Of a stretch of 64,000 nt of DNA, positions 22,620 to 33,538 are shown in pieces. The stretch comes from Microstegium vimineum (lineage: Eukaryota; Streptophyta; Magnoliopsida; Poales; Poaceae). Every line of letters begins with the position of its first letter. The first letter of the stretch is position 1. The stretch spans positions 9,765,964-9,829,963 of the forward strand of contig CM039130.1 in NCBI GenBank assembly GCA_022036555.1, written 5' to 3'. The notes under the pieces are model-generated. The model saw nothing but the letters and a program-made list of their open reading frames with translations, was not told the DNA's origin and did not search any database. Made by a program: the position numbers and the translations under genes.

Positions 22620-24126
22620 TTAAAATGAAATTGGATTGATACCAAGGATCTGGGTTAGCTTGGTGATGTCCATAGATATGTCTGGTGGAGAAGCTACCCC
22701 ACGATTAACCTGGGTAACATGTAGATGCGGGATCTTATGATGGAAAAATAAGCATACGGAAGCAAAATGTTTAAAGCGACCTCAATGCTCATGTTGGACA
22801 CTATTTCAGTTGTAAAGTTAAGACCGACTTGCATCTAAAAAATCATGCTTATTGAATAACTGTGTTCTGATAGTCCTCGTGTGCTAACACTAAACATGCA
22901 GATATGGATATGCTTCAATGCTACATTCCAGAGGCAAGATAATACCGATGATGCAGACACAGATTTGATTATACTGGGGTTATATTCAGGCACGAACAAC
23001 AACAACAACAGACTCAGCCATCTGCAGTCTTGATACCCTATCTGGACCACCAACATTCAGGAGGACCTGGACTTTTTTTGCCATCTGCAGCATGCACTTT
23101 GATATCAGTCACCATGGCACAATGGAAAACATTCCTAATAGGAAAACACTAATATGGAAGCGTTATATATGAACTGGAACATGTTAAAATTGTTTATAGA
23201 GTGAACACAAGAAAGAGTTCCACAAATGCTGTCAATGACAAAATCACGTCCACCATATCTTTGACATAGACAGGGCACCGGAACTCGTCACTGAAGAACT
23301 CAACCTGTTGGCCTTGTGAAAGAACCACTGCATCCATCCACTGCATCCAAATGCCAAGTACTTTTCTTAGTTAGACGACACTGCTCTGGTCCTCTAGAAT
23401 CAGTTTGTGTTCTGAAACATTAGCAACACGAGTTCACCTAGTTAGTTATAGTTGGGGAGGGAGAATAACATAACACTATTTGTGAGTGCTGAGCAGTGAG
23501 TGCATTTTACCTGAATGGGGAGGGAGATTGTTTGTGGCCCATAGATAATGCTCTGCTTCTTAAGATGGCATAGTTTGAGCACTTGTCAACGATGAGTTTC
23601 TCAGCGGCGACTTTAGATTTCCCATACATGTTCACCGGCATTGTCTTCTTTGTAGAAGGATTTCACCCCCCTCATAAACTGTCAGTATAGTACAGGAGAG
23701 GCATATTTCAATGTACTACACATGAGTCTGTCTAGGATGGACATACATGCAGTATGCACCACAGTCCACACTCCACAGATAGAAATGTCTGAGTATGGCA
23801 GCACCAAGGAAAGGATTGTGAGCGCTGCTGTACCTTGATCAGTAGTTGAGAGATGAATCAAAAGTGGGTCGTCATTGCCAAAACTCAGCAACCAATTGAC
23901 AAGTGAGGAAGGCACATTGGTAGCCATAGCAGCAGGTGGATCCATTTCGCATGCCAGAGGAGCTGACATCGCGGACCGAGGGGCGGGGCGGGGCGGGGCT
24001 GTGGTGGGTGAAAGCGACGTCGAGGCGGTCAGCAGCGGAGGACGTCACGAGCGCGGCGAGGAGGTGCTGGCCCAGATAGCCGCTGCCGCCCACCACCAGC
24101 ACCCGCTTCCTCTCCTTCCCCGCCAT
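22620..24126 (-). pseudogene. MAT2B-like NAD(P)-binding Rossmann-fold protein, decayed with introns kept
   Basis: The parent family (RmlD-type short-chain dehydrogenase fold, like the regulatory beta subunit of methionine adenosyltransferase) is recognised from ordered pieces on the minus strand: start MAGKERKRVLVVGGSGYLGQ at 24126, a GxxGxxG nucleotide-binding loop; ACEMDPPAAMATNVPSSLVN at about 23960-23900; LIHLSTTDQ ending at a splice donor near 23821; VNMYGKSKVAAEKLIV near 23640-23590; GQQVEFFSDEFRCPVYVKDM near 23310-23250; LLNVGGPDRVSRLQMAES near 23070-23020; SIIKSVSASSV near 22970; and VNRGVASPPDISMDITKLTQ to the stop at 22620-22622. Faults: a deletion after residue about 48 (at a G/C-repeat tract, 23979-23999) removes roughly 40-50 residues and shifts the frame, and further frameshifts lie near 23670 and 23550. 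Introns are still present, so it is not a processed copy. Confidence 0.75.
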
Positions 24127-25084
24127 CTCGAGAGATCTGCTGCGACTGCGCGAACTCGAGAGTCGAGATTGCGGAGCATTGGAGCGTAGACGTGGGTCCC
24201 ACCCATCAGTATAAATCAGTTGAGAGCGCGATACGTATCCCGGTGGCGAAGGCGGAAACCTAACTGCTCTAAACCCTACTACAGAGGCACAGAGCCGCGC
24301 AAGTTCCCGGGAGGGGAAGCTGTCCAAGTGGCAGTAAAAGAGGATGCACGAGAAGCATCTCTACTGTGTGGTTCATGAAACTTAGGTAAAGCGATGAAAT
24401 ATTCTTCAAATGTGTGCATCATATTGTGTGGAATCCTCTAGTTCAGCTTCTGGAGTTCTGTTTTATCATGACACTGTCCTTTAATATAAAAACTAACAAA
24501 TAATAATGCAAAGAGTGGGGGCAGTATAGATTGCTCGTCATGATACTTTTCCTTTTCACTCAAGGTTAATGAACAATCGGTGAATAATGAATTTAATTTT
24601 GCATGTCCTATCTTACTTTGAAATAGAGATAGCATCCATATAACCAGCAAGTTATGTTGTTTTTGTCTTCAGATTTGATGAGTGTGGTGTCTCCCCTCTG
24701 ACAGTGAAGCTGGATATGTACAAACAACTGTGGTGCAAGAGGCAGCTCTTCCTATATGTCTTGAAGGTATTATATTTATTTTACTTTCTCTAGGAATTTT
24801 TTACACAAAAAAGAAAGAAAAGGCATGAACTCTGTGGTATGAGGAAAACATGTGTCTTGGTTCAGAAGAATTGAGAGCATATATTTTAGAATGAGGTTTA
24901 GGTTGCCCCTCGTAATCTTATGCATGTACATCTGTCAAGAAGCCAGGTTGTTAAATATTTGTTTGTACATTGTCATACCTTCTTTAAGCATATAAGAGCA
25001 GCTCCAATGTGCCGAACCGAGCATGTAGACTCTGGGCTGTGTCAGACGGTGCAGTCTTCATAGTGTGAGCATCGATTGTTGGGA
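24127..25084. other. Spacer between pseudogene, helicase exon and retrotransposon
   Basis: Apart from the helicase exon at 24672-24766 nothing coding is seen. The 200 bases above 24126 could be the old 5' UTR and promoter of the minus-strand pseudogene. The last five bases (25080-25084, TGGGA) would be the left target duplication of the retrotransposon that starts at 25085; its partner is outside the window. Confidence 0.35.
24672..24766 (+). pseudogene. Single exon of a DEAD-box RNA helicase (Q-motif exon)
   Basis: Between an AG acceptor (24671) and a GT donor (24767) the plus strand encodes FDECGVSPLTVK and, after a frame change, AGYVQTTVVQEAALPICLEG. This matches the Q-motif region upstream of motif I in plant DEAD-box helicases of the RH25/26/31 type. 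A few residues are missing between the two halves. The next exon, which should give the AxxGxGKT Walker A motif, is not found downstream. It is a stranded exon, not a gene. Confidence 0.6.
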
Positions 25085-26957
25085 TGTAACAACCCGAGTT
25101 TTCTAACAACCAAAAATCTGAGCTTTCAAAAACTTTTTATGCAGCGTGTGAAGCATGTAATTGGTAGGTCGTAGCGAGCTAACCCTAGGAGAGTTTATCA
25201 TTAAATCGATGCATCTATCTAGAAATGTTTGTAGGAGAATGCCTCTGTTTCTAAGTTGGTTTTGGGTTTTGAGATCCGGTTTTGTGTTGGAGTGCGTTTG
25301 TCCATAGCTCTTCCCTCTCCTCGATTTTCACAACAAATCCCCTTGAGATCTCTTCCAATTCCGTGTGACAAATCCCTGTCAAATCTCTCTTGATCTCCTC
25401 TAATAAATTCTTGTGTCGAAATCCCACTATAAATCCAATTCAACCCGAGGAAACCCCTTTTCAAATCCGTAGCAAATTCCTCTCCTTGAACTTATCTCAA
25501 TCCTTTGGGAGTTTCCCCAAATATCTTTTGAGCCTCTTTTGAATTCTACTCGGGAGTTCCATACAAATTCATCTTGAATTGGTAACATAAAAGGAAGGAA
25601 CCAAGTTCTCTGTCTCCATTTCATCTAGTCGGCCCAGCACCCTTCACCTTTCAGGCCCACAGCCGCGCGGGCCCACTCCCTCTTCCTCCAAGCCAGCCCA
25701 AGCCGGCTCCCTCCCCATCGGCCTGCTCCCTCCTCCCACTTGACCTACTCGCGCTTCCCAGGCCCCTCCCAGGCCGCAAGGCCCAGCAACCCACCCCAGC
25801 CGGCCCAACAGCCGCCCCAGCCAAACCCTGGACGGGAGCTCCCGCTTCCCACGCGCCGCCGCCGTCGCCTGGTGGGCGTGCACCCACGCGGCCACGCCCC
25901 GCCCGCTCGCGTCTGCGCGACGCGCACCACGCCCGCGCGCGCTCGCGCCCCTCCCTTCCAGCCGCATAGCCGCGCCCCTACACACCTACCTCGACGTCCG
26001 CACCCCCACCACCGATGCGTGCCGCGTGTCCTCGCTCCCGCACGGATGGCGAGGATCGTCGGCTCCCCTTGAACCCTAACCGACGTCGCTACAAAAGCCT
26101 CGGCATCCGCTCCTTTTCCTTGTTCCCAGCCGCCGCCACTGCCTCTTCCCCAGCCGCCGCCACTGCCTCTTCCCCAGCCGCCATGCCGATGCCCAGTAGC
26201 GCCGCAGCTGTGCCGGGGCGGCCACGCCTCGCTGCAGACACCCGTGCCGGCCGCAGAGGAGCGACGGAGCCAAGCCGCGCACCGCGACGTCCGCGAAGGA
26301 GCCACGCACCGCGACTGGTCCTCCTCGTGCACGACCAAGCTGACCACGACGCCGCCGCCGACCCCGAGCACCTCGTCTTTGTCGCCGAGCCAGCCACGCC
26401 GCGCCGGACCAGCACCATGGCGACCTCGACGCCACTAACCGCGACTGACCGCGACGTCACTGCTGCGCAGCTGCTTCGCGCCGACGCCACGGACACGACC
26501 ACACCGCGACACCGCGCCGGAAGCCTCGCCACCGAGCCAGGGCCGAGCCTCCGCCGTCCTGCCCGACCGCGTCGCGTCGTCACCACGACCGTCGCCGCGC
26601 CTGCCACGACCGACGCCGCGTCGACGCTGCGGCCCTGCCATGACCGACGTCGAGCCCTTCACCGCCTCCAACGCCGCGACGTCGCTCATCCTCTGCTTCG
26701 ACAACGTCTACGGCTACAACGCCGAACCGCACCTCGTCCTCGACCCCGCAGCCGTGCTGCCCTGCCGACCGCGACCCGTCTCAAGCAGCAGCCTGTCGCG
26801 TCGGGAGCCTCTCCGCCGAGCCCGGGGCTGAGCCCCCTCCATCGACAATGTCATCCTGGAAGCCGGTCGAGAACCGCACCGCGCTCTGCCGACCCTGCAA
26901 CGTCGTACGCCGCTCTGTCCTCGACGTCGCTCTGCACAGCTCCCTCGCTGAAATCCC

Positions 26958-27490
26958 TCCGTCACCGGTGAGCCGCCAGTGCCGAGCCCTGCCCTTTTCC
27001 TTCCATGTCACTACTTGTTGTCGCTGAGACCGGCCTTCGTGCCGTGATTGCACTATCACAGGAAGCCGTGGGCGTGCAGCGCCATTTGCTGGAGCTCTGA
27101 CCTCTTCTCCGTCCACTGGCTGCCCTGCCCGGCCAGCCGCAACCAGTCCGGACCACCTACAGCGGGACGTGGCTAGCCACAGCTAGCCGTGGGTTGCTGC
27201 AGCCAGTCACTGCCAACCAGGAGAGGCCGCCGCTGGTCTATGTGAGCCCGGACGTTCCGCCGCAACCCCCAGAAGCAGGTCGTCGCCCTGCCTTCCTCCA
27301 CCGTCGGTGAGCCGCCAGTGTCAAAGTCCCCACCTTTCCCATCTTGCTGTGGCTCGTGTCTGAGACCGGCCTTTGTGCCGTGGTTTTGCACGGTGGCAGG
27401 GAGGTTGTGAACGTGTTGCTCCATTTGCCGAAGCTCCGACGTCCCTGTCCAGTCGCTGCTCTGTCCGGCCATCGTGCCGTGATCTTTTCT
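26958..27490. repeat. Diverged tandem duplication inside the left LTR
   Basis: GGTGAGCCGCCAGTG at about 26969 and 27308 each begins a stretch that continues with GAGACCGGCCTTYGTGCCGTG, a GGAAGCCGTGGGCGTG-like part, CCATTTGC.G.AGCTC and a CTGCCCTGYCCGGCCA end. The period is about 335 bp. The second unit is repeated in part once more around 27470-27510 (GTGCCGTGAT...GCTGGAGCTCTG). Confidence 0.5.
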
Positions 27491-27885
27491 GTTGCAGGTG
27501 CGCCATCCGCTGGAGCTCTGCCACTTCCCGATAACCTGCGGTCGCGTCCAGCTAGCTCTCGGCCACCTGCAGTCCTGTCTGGCCAGCCACACCTAGCTTG
27601 CGGCTGCCCGCAACAAGCTGCAGCCGGCCAGTAGTGTCCCGAGCTAGCCACAGCCGGCTCGGAGTGGTAGCAGCTGGCCATGCTCGCCTTGGACACCTCG
27701 TCAACGCAGCAAGATCCTCCCGCTCCAGTCACTTCAAGGTCTAGCTTTTGGAACCTTCGTCGACGCCATCCTTAACGTCGACAAACTTCTCCTTTTAGCT
27801 GTATTCATACTTGTTCATATATGTCACACTTGTTATCTACACTTGATAATTATCCATCTATGCTTGCGCCGTGCCTTCGTGCCGG

Positions 27886-27907
27886 TCTATCTATCTATCT
27901 ATCTATG
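27886..27907. repeat. (TCTA)n microsatellite in the left LTR
   Basis: Five TCTA units followed by TG. Confidence 0.7.
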
Positions 27908-30900
27908 CTTTGGAAATGTGCTACTCTGTTTTGGGCGTTCTTATGTGTTATGATCTGTTTGTCTGTGAGCCGAGCCTTCGAGCCGGTTGAGAGGGTGGAT
28001 GTTTGAACGATGCGATCGCGAGCTCGTCTCGCCATGGTCGTAGCGTCGAGCATATCGCTCCTCTCGTGTTTAGTCCGTCGGACTACAATTGTTAGCTCCT
28101 AGCCTCATCCCTAGGACATGGCCATTGTGAACTCGACAAAGGTGCGCTTCCTACCCGCACATGGCGAGCCTCACGTGACCTAGTCCACTAGAGCCGAACT
28201 AGGGGATGACTGGTGTAGGTAGAGTTCATGGTCGTGAGTTGTCTCGCAATGACCATCGGACTTTACCTCTGTTGCCTCTCTTATCAAACCTCGTCGATCC
28301 AGTAAGACGTGGATTGCGCCCTCTTGTTCCAACTTCTTTGATTCATGTCCTTTTCGCTTAATTGTTTTCTCAGTGTTTATTTATTGACCTATTTGTTCTT
28401 CACTATGGCGAGTGGATCAAAGGAAGATGGATCCTTTTCTCTCCTCTTCTCTTTTAGCTTCCTTCTGCTCCATCCCCTTGTATGCTTGTACCTATTTTAG
28501 ACCGTAGCGCTTCTTAGGTCCTTGCGGTGACAACCGCACCGCTAAGGCCCTGGGGTGACTAGGTGCATTTAGTGCACGTAGGTCGTGGTACCCTACAAGT
28601 GGATTCGGGCGTTGTGTGTTCTCTTGTGTGTCGCTCCTTCCCAATGCCTCGCCTTTTTCCGTGGCGTGTGGATCGGAAGAAGTAGACCACTTCCCTTTTC
28701 TTTATTCCCCATTCCCACCTCTCTTTGGTTAGCGAAGCTATGGTCTATTTCATGTTCTTGGGTCCATGCGAGTCGACTCGATCGACCGTCAGAAAACCAG
28801 CTTTACTGAGAACGTGATATGGACAGCCTAGCCAACCCTTCGCCTATTTCTCTTGTCCTATTCTCTTCTGCTTGTGCCAATTTCCATGGCGTGCAAGCCG
28901 AGGTATCGTAGGACCGAGTCAGAACTCTTGCGATTTGCGTTGTTGTTCGCTCTTGGTTGTTCGTGCTTAGTTGTGACATGAGGGGTAGAAGGCTACAATG
29001 TTCGAACCCTGTTGAGCTTGTCTTCTCTTTCGCTTGTGATCCTTTCGGTTCCTGTCCTTTTCCATGACACTGGATCGAAAGACCGCAAGTCGTGGTGTAT
29101 GCCCAAGTTAAGCTAGGGTGTTCCCTTTCCCTTGAAGCTATACAGGTTGACACTATCAACCCGGAAGTCTGGCTATTTCAGGGTCGTGACTCGAGCTTAT
29201 GCTTAACAGACAACCACTCATGTTTTATTTTGAGCCCGAGGAGAGCGGACAACCCCGTGAGGGCTAAGTCTTTTGGTGTCTTTTGTTTAGCCGCTCTTTT
29301 TGTGTCGTTGTCTTCTGATTTGGATCTTGATTAGGGATTGATTGTTTTCTGCCTTGTTTATCGCTTTATCGAGGTAGTTGCATCGAGGGTGATGTTGAGC
29401 GGACCAGTGATCCGTTGGAGGCAGGAGTCATGAGCAGCAACAGGATGTGGAGGGATATGGATCTATAACAAACAGGTGCCACGTCCCACCCAACCTCGTA
29501 GAATCCTATTAGACATGCATATACATTAGATGCTAGTGCTTTACTTTTTGCAATTAAACTGATAGGTTGCATGGTAGATTGCTTGGAAAGCCTTTACCTT
29601 GTCGCAACCTTACCCCTGCACACCCGCTGTTAGGATAGACACCCGCTTTACTTACTTGCTCGCTGCTTACTTCTACTTCGCATTATGTCATTGATGTGAT
29701 GCTGAGTGGAGGATTGTTTGTGGGTGGCTAGGCACTGTGTGCCGTTATAATGATAACAACCTGGGGAGATCTTGGCGTGTGTTTTGGGTGTGTGGTGAGG
29801 GTTGAGTCGATCGGACAGGTCCTACGACGAGTCCGTGGGACGAGTCTTGCCGGGGGTGCGACCTGAGCATCCCCACGTGAGGCACCTGTGGCGGGTACAT
29901 GTGTTTTGAGGAGATCTCGAGGCGAGCCCCGGGATAGAGGTGCTGTGATGGCATGGGGGAGGACCCCGATTGAGATGACCTGTCTGATCCCACCTAGTAC
30001 CTGTTTATCAAGTGGACCGAAACCTTGGGAACTTTCGTACACACCACTCATCCCTGAATGGGCGGGGTACGGATGTCTATCGGTTTGGGCGATGCCATTA
30101 CTGCTAGGTTGTTAGGTGATAAGGGTGGGTGGTGCCGGTGTTGAGACCCGTACCATCCTAGATGCGCAGTACCACGGTGGCCAGGTGCTGCGTCTCCCAG
30201 TCTCAGTTTGCCGGTGCGCTAGGGAGCCCCAGGGTTGAGTGGCAGGATGGTATCGTTCTGGATCGGGAGATAGCCCATTGTCGGCCTAGGCGTTGTACAA
30301 CGTCGATGATGGCGATCTTGTGGGTACAGGTGTACACACTCCCTGGGTTTTGCAGGATCCGGCTGTGAGCCGCTGAGACAAGGACGAGAGGGAGTTGTCC
30401 TTGTCGCCTAGAGAGTGAGAGTGTGGTGAGATGTGTGTGGATGGGATGGATGGATGGAAATGTGTTAAAACTTGAGATACAATTATATACTTAATATTGA
30501 TTACCTTATGCATAGGCAAACTACAACCATAAATAGGTCTTTTGCTATACCCTTGCATCCACTTAGCACAAAGCAAACGCAAAAGCATAGGGTGGGAGCC
30601 AGTGGCCAGTACAAATCGTACTGAAAGTTATTTGTCGGGTTTGGATGCTATCTTCGATGACAATAGCAAGGATCCGGAGGTTTAGATGGTTTTGTCCTAC
30701 GCTCAAGGTTGGCTGTGAAGGAGGAGCCTTCACCCGCTGGCGCGTTGCTTCTACTCTGATATCATTTCGCGTTCGTCTTCCGCTAGTATCGTGTTGTAGT
30801 AGGGTATGAATCTCTAAGTTGTAATACTTGTAACTTGTAACTTACGATGTATGACTGTGGTATCAACTGTATATCAATAATGTGATAGCTTGGTACCCCT

Positions 30901-30926
30901 AGGACTATCACATTATGTTGTAATCT

Positions 30927-31757
30927 GTGGATTTCCCTTCGAGAAAATCGTGGAAGGCCAAGGCGGAGGAGTTCCGCAACATCTCTCAGGGCTCTGAGAG
31001 GATTCACGAGTACGTGAACCACTTCACCCGCATGATGCGGTATGCTCCCTCTAAGAGTGACACTGAGAAGAAGAAGATGTACTACTTCCGCAAGAGACTG
31101 AACCCCCGTCTCAAGCTGGCTCTCTCGGGTAACCCCAGTTACACCCTGAGGGAGATGATCGACAAGATGCTGGAGATTGAGAAGGACTGTCTGGAGGCTG
31201 ACGTGTTCTTCAAGGAGAAGAAGCGTAGTGCGGAGGCTACCTCTCGCTCCTCGGCCCGCCAGAGGCCACGAGTGAGTGGGCAGCCCCCGTCTCACCCCCG
31301 TCTTCCTCAGGGAGCTGTGCGTGGCTCGAGCCGTGGAGGTGGTACCCACACCGCCAACTACCACCACCCCGCTCCAGCCCGCCCTCCACTGAGCCGCCCC
31401 GCGTCAGGTACCAGCACGTGGAAGGCACCTGCGCTCACCGCTACAAGCAGTGTGCCTTTCACTTGCTTCGGCTGTGGCCTACCGGGTCACAGGGTTGCTG
31501 ACTGCCCCACAAGGACGACCGCTCCACCGACACCGGCCCCTGTTAGGCAGGCTCAGGGCACCCCTTACAAGGGAGCTACTGGACCTACCCGTGGCCGCCT
31601 CGAGCACATGACAAATGAGGACGCTCAGGCAGCTATCGACGTGGTGTATGGTATGTTCTTAGTACACGGTGCCAAGGCATCCGTGCTGTTTGATTCAGGA
31701 GCTACTTGTTCATATATCTCTACTAAGTTTGTACGGGAGTATGACCCCCCCAGTCAC
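30927..31757 (+). pseudogene. gag and start of protease of the Tekay-like element (5' truncated)
   Basis: An open frame of 277 codons without the gag N-terminus. It contains the capsid-type segment (AEEFRNISQGSERIHEYVNH, YYFRKRLNPRLKLALSG), a basic linker, and a zinc knuckle CFGCGLPGHRVADC (C-x2-C-x4-H-x4-C) near residue 180. The protease active site FDSGATCSYIS follows near residue 255. The frame is cut 27 codons later by insertion A. One extra C in the run before the insertion site also shifts the frame relative to the remainder at 33539. Confidence 0.7.
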
Positions 31758-33538
31758 TGTTGACACTTCTTAGCGTCGTACCAAAAATTGAGATAAATCC
31801 CTATCCCCGGCAACGACGCCAGAAATGCTTGTGGGTATTTCTTATGACTATTGGATAAATCCGCAAGCGCACAGATTATACCGCTGTAGCACTTCACCTA
31901 GGAGTATTCCAAGGTATCGTAATTTATTTTATCCCAAGGGAAAGCTGAGCTAGAAATGATAATTAGAGAGATCCTAGAAAGTACCTTAACTGAGTACCAA
32001 CTAGTATAGGGGGTAAATGATAAATGTGATAGGAAGGGGTTGATGAATGAAAGAGCCTAGGTAAATGATACTTAGAACAGACTAGACATATTAGCTAGGT
32101 GGGAGGACAACGAGAGAGTACAAGGGTCTCCAAAGCAATTCACTCTACTTCAATATACTTAGCTAATTAACTAGTCCTAAACACTATAGTTTGCCTCCTC
32201 AATACAAGTATGCTAGGCGAGGGGATAGATCAGTAGGAGGACAAAACTCCTACCGGACCGTGCCCTCTTCTTATGGGGGCTTACCTTTTAAGAACTTGCC
32301 TATAAACACGTGGTGGAATACAACGACTAGACAAGGCTGTCACCTCTTGCTAGCTACCACAAACAATTCGTGCAGCAAGCGATAACCAAGGATAAGTTAA
32401 TGTATAAGCACCACGCTTACACACAACTTAATACTTTGACTACGATCATTAATCAAAGCACCCTATGACAGGCAATGATCGCATACAGGAAAGGTCACAA
32501 GGATCACAGACTATAAATGTAAAGGCTATTAAAGAGCAAAAACATATAACAATACTATATCTAGTATAGTAATGCTCAAAGTAAATACTAAGTAAACTAA
32601 ATGGAAAGGATAATATATTAATAAAGATAAAGTCTTACAAAGAAGGAAAGATACAAGAGCTATACCAGACTTCCCAGAAGACAACTCCGGAATCCCGAGC
32701 AAGCTCGACTCAACTCTAACTCCCACTCTAGACTAACTACTAGAACAATTCTAAGGAATAGAGCTTGTAGGCTTCTTCACCACGTCTAGAGAGGGGGGGT
32801 ATGGCCCTCTATTTATAGTGGGGGGGGGTGGAGTAGGGGCTACTCGAGCGCCACGTCAGCGATCCAGGGCCTTCCATCCTCCACCATTGGATCCAACCGA
32901 CTTAGAAACCGACCAAGGCATGGATGGTGGTGATCCAACACGTGGGGGGAGGAGTATGGCGGTTGGGGGGAGCCAACCGACCTAGGGGGTGGATCGGCCG
33001 ATCCCCCCTATGGCCAGTGGGCCCCCTCTTGCCTCCTTGGATGAAATCCCACTGGTCAGGGACTGAGTGGGTCCTGGTGGGCCTAGGTGTGGATCGGCCG
33101 ACCCCCCTCTTGGGGGTTCTGGCCCATCTCTGTTGTCCTGATGTTGGCCCCACTTGTCATTGATATTAATTGCTGGTTCTGAGGTGGTTGTCACGTTTAT
33201 CTCCTTGGTGTGGGCCCATGGATCCATGTGCTTTGCTTGTAAGCCGTTGAGAGAAAGCACAGAGTGATCCAAGGGTTGGAAATCACTCTGGGATGCTTTT
33301 CTTGGATCATGCCCGGGAGGGGAGCCAAGTGGGCCCATAGGGTGGTCGGCCGACCCCCTATGTGGGTCCCATTGGCTCTCACTTGCTTCATTTGTTCATT
33401 CCTGCACTCAAACACTCATGGACATGTGGAACTGGTTATTTGATAAAATATGCTCATGATGTGTTTGTTTTATCCTTGATCCAGAGGTTGGTGGAAACAT
33501 TTTAGATATGTAAAAGATAGTCATAACTTGTGCCAACA
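31758..33538 (-). mobile_element. Insertion A: one-LTR derivative of an Athila/Tat-like gypsy element
   Basis: The insert runs from TGTTGACAC to GTGCCAACA and is flanked by GTCAC on both sides (31753-31757 and 33539-33543), as expected for LTR-element integration; it splits the host protease. On minus it consists of an LTR of about 1709 bp (33538-31830), then AGCATTTC and TGGCGTCGTTGCCGGGGA (31821-31804), a match with one change to the tRNA-Asp primer site used by Athila-type elements, then only about 45 further bases. There is no coding region. It looks like an element that lost its interior and nearly all of its second LTR but still has paired target duplications. Confidence 0.65.

Larger units (their letters stand above)
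25085..30910 (+). repeat. Left LTR of the Tekay-like element (very long)
   Basis: Starts TGTAACAACCCGAG and ends in an AT-rich TCAATAATGTGATAGC stretch before gag sequence begins. It contains a GC-rich part (about 25640-27760) with several long but meaningless open frames, then moderately GC-rich sequence. Nearly 6 kb is long even for this clade, and the middle has little counterpart in the right LTR, so it may be a mosaic or hold an undetected insertion. Confidence 0.55.

Noticed and set aside
26015..26971. Long plus-strand frame (318 codons), with similar frames on minus at 25745-26607, in GC-rich DNA
   Set aside because: They lie within the LTR of the chromovirus, are low-complexity Arg/Ala/Pro/Ser-rich in every frame, and show no motif; GC-rich DNA has few stop codons by chance.
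27886..27907. Short-period repeats considered as a CRISPR-like array
   Set aside because: Plain TCTA microsatellite without spacers; no CRISPR-type array anywhere in this plant sequence.
32902..33338. Overlapping frames with repeated GATCGGCCGATC-like palindromes in insert A
   Set aside because: They are LTR sequence; the palindromes (near 32992, 33092 and 33342) are short and the frames have no protein features.
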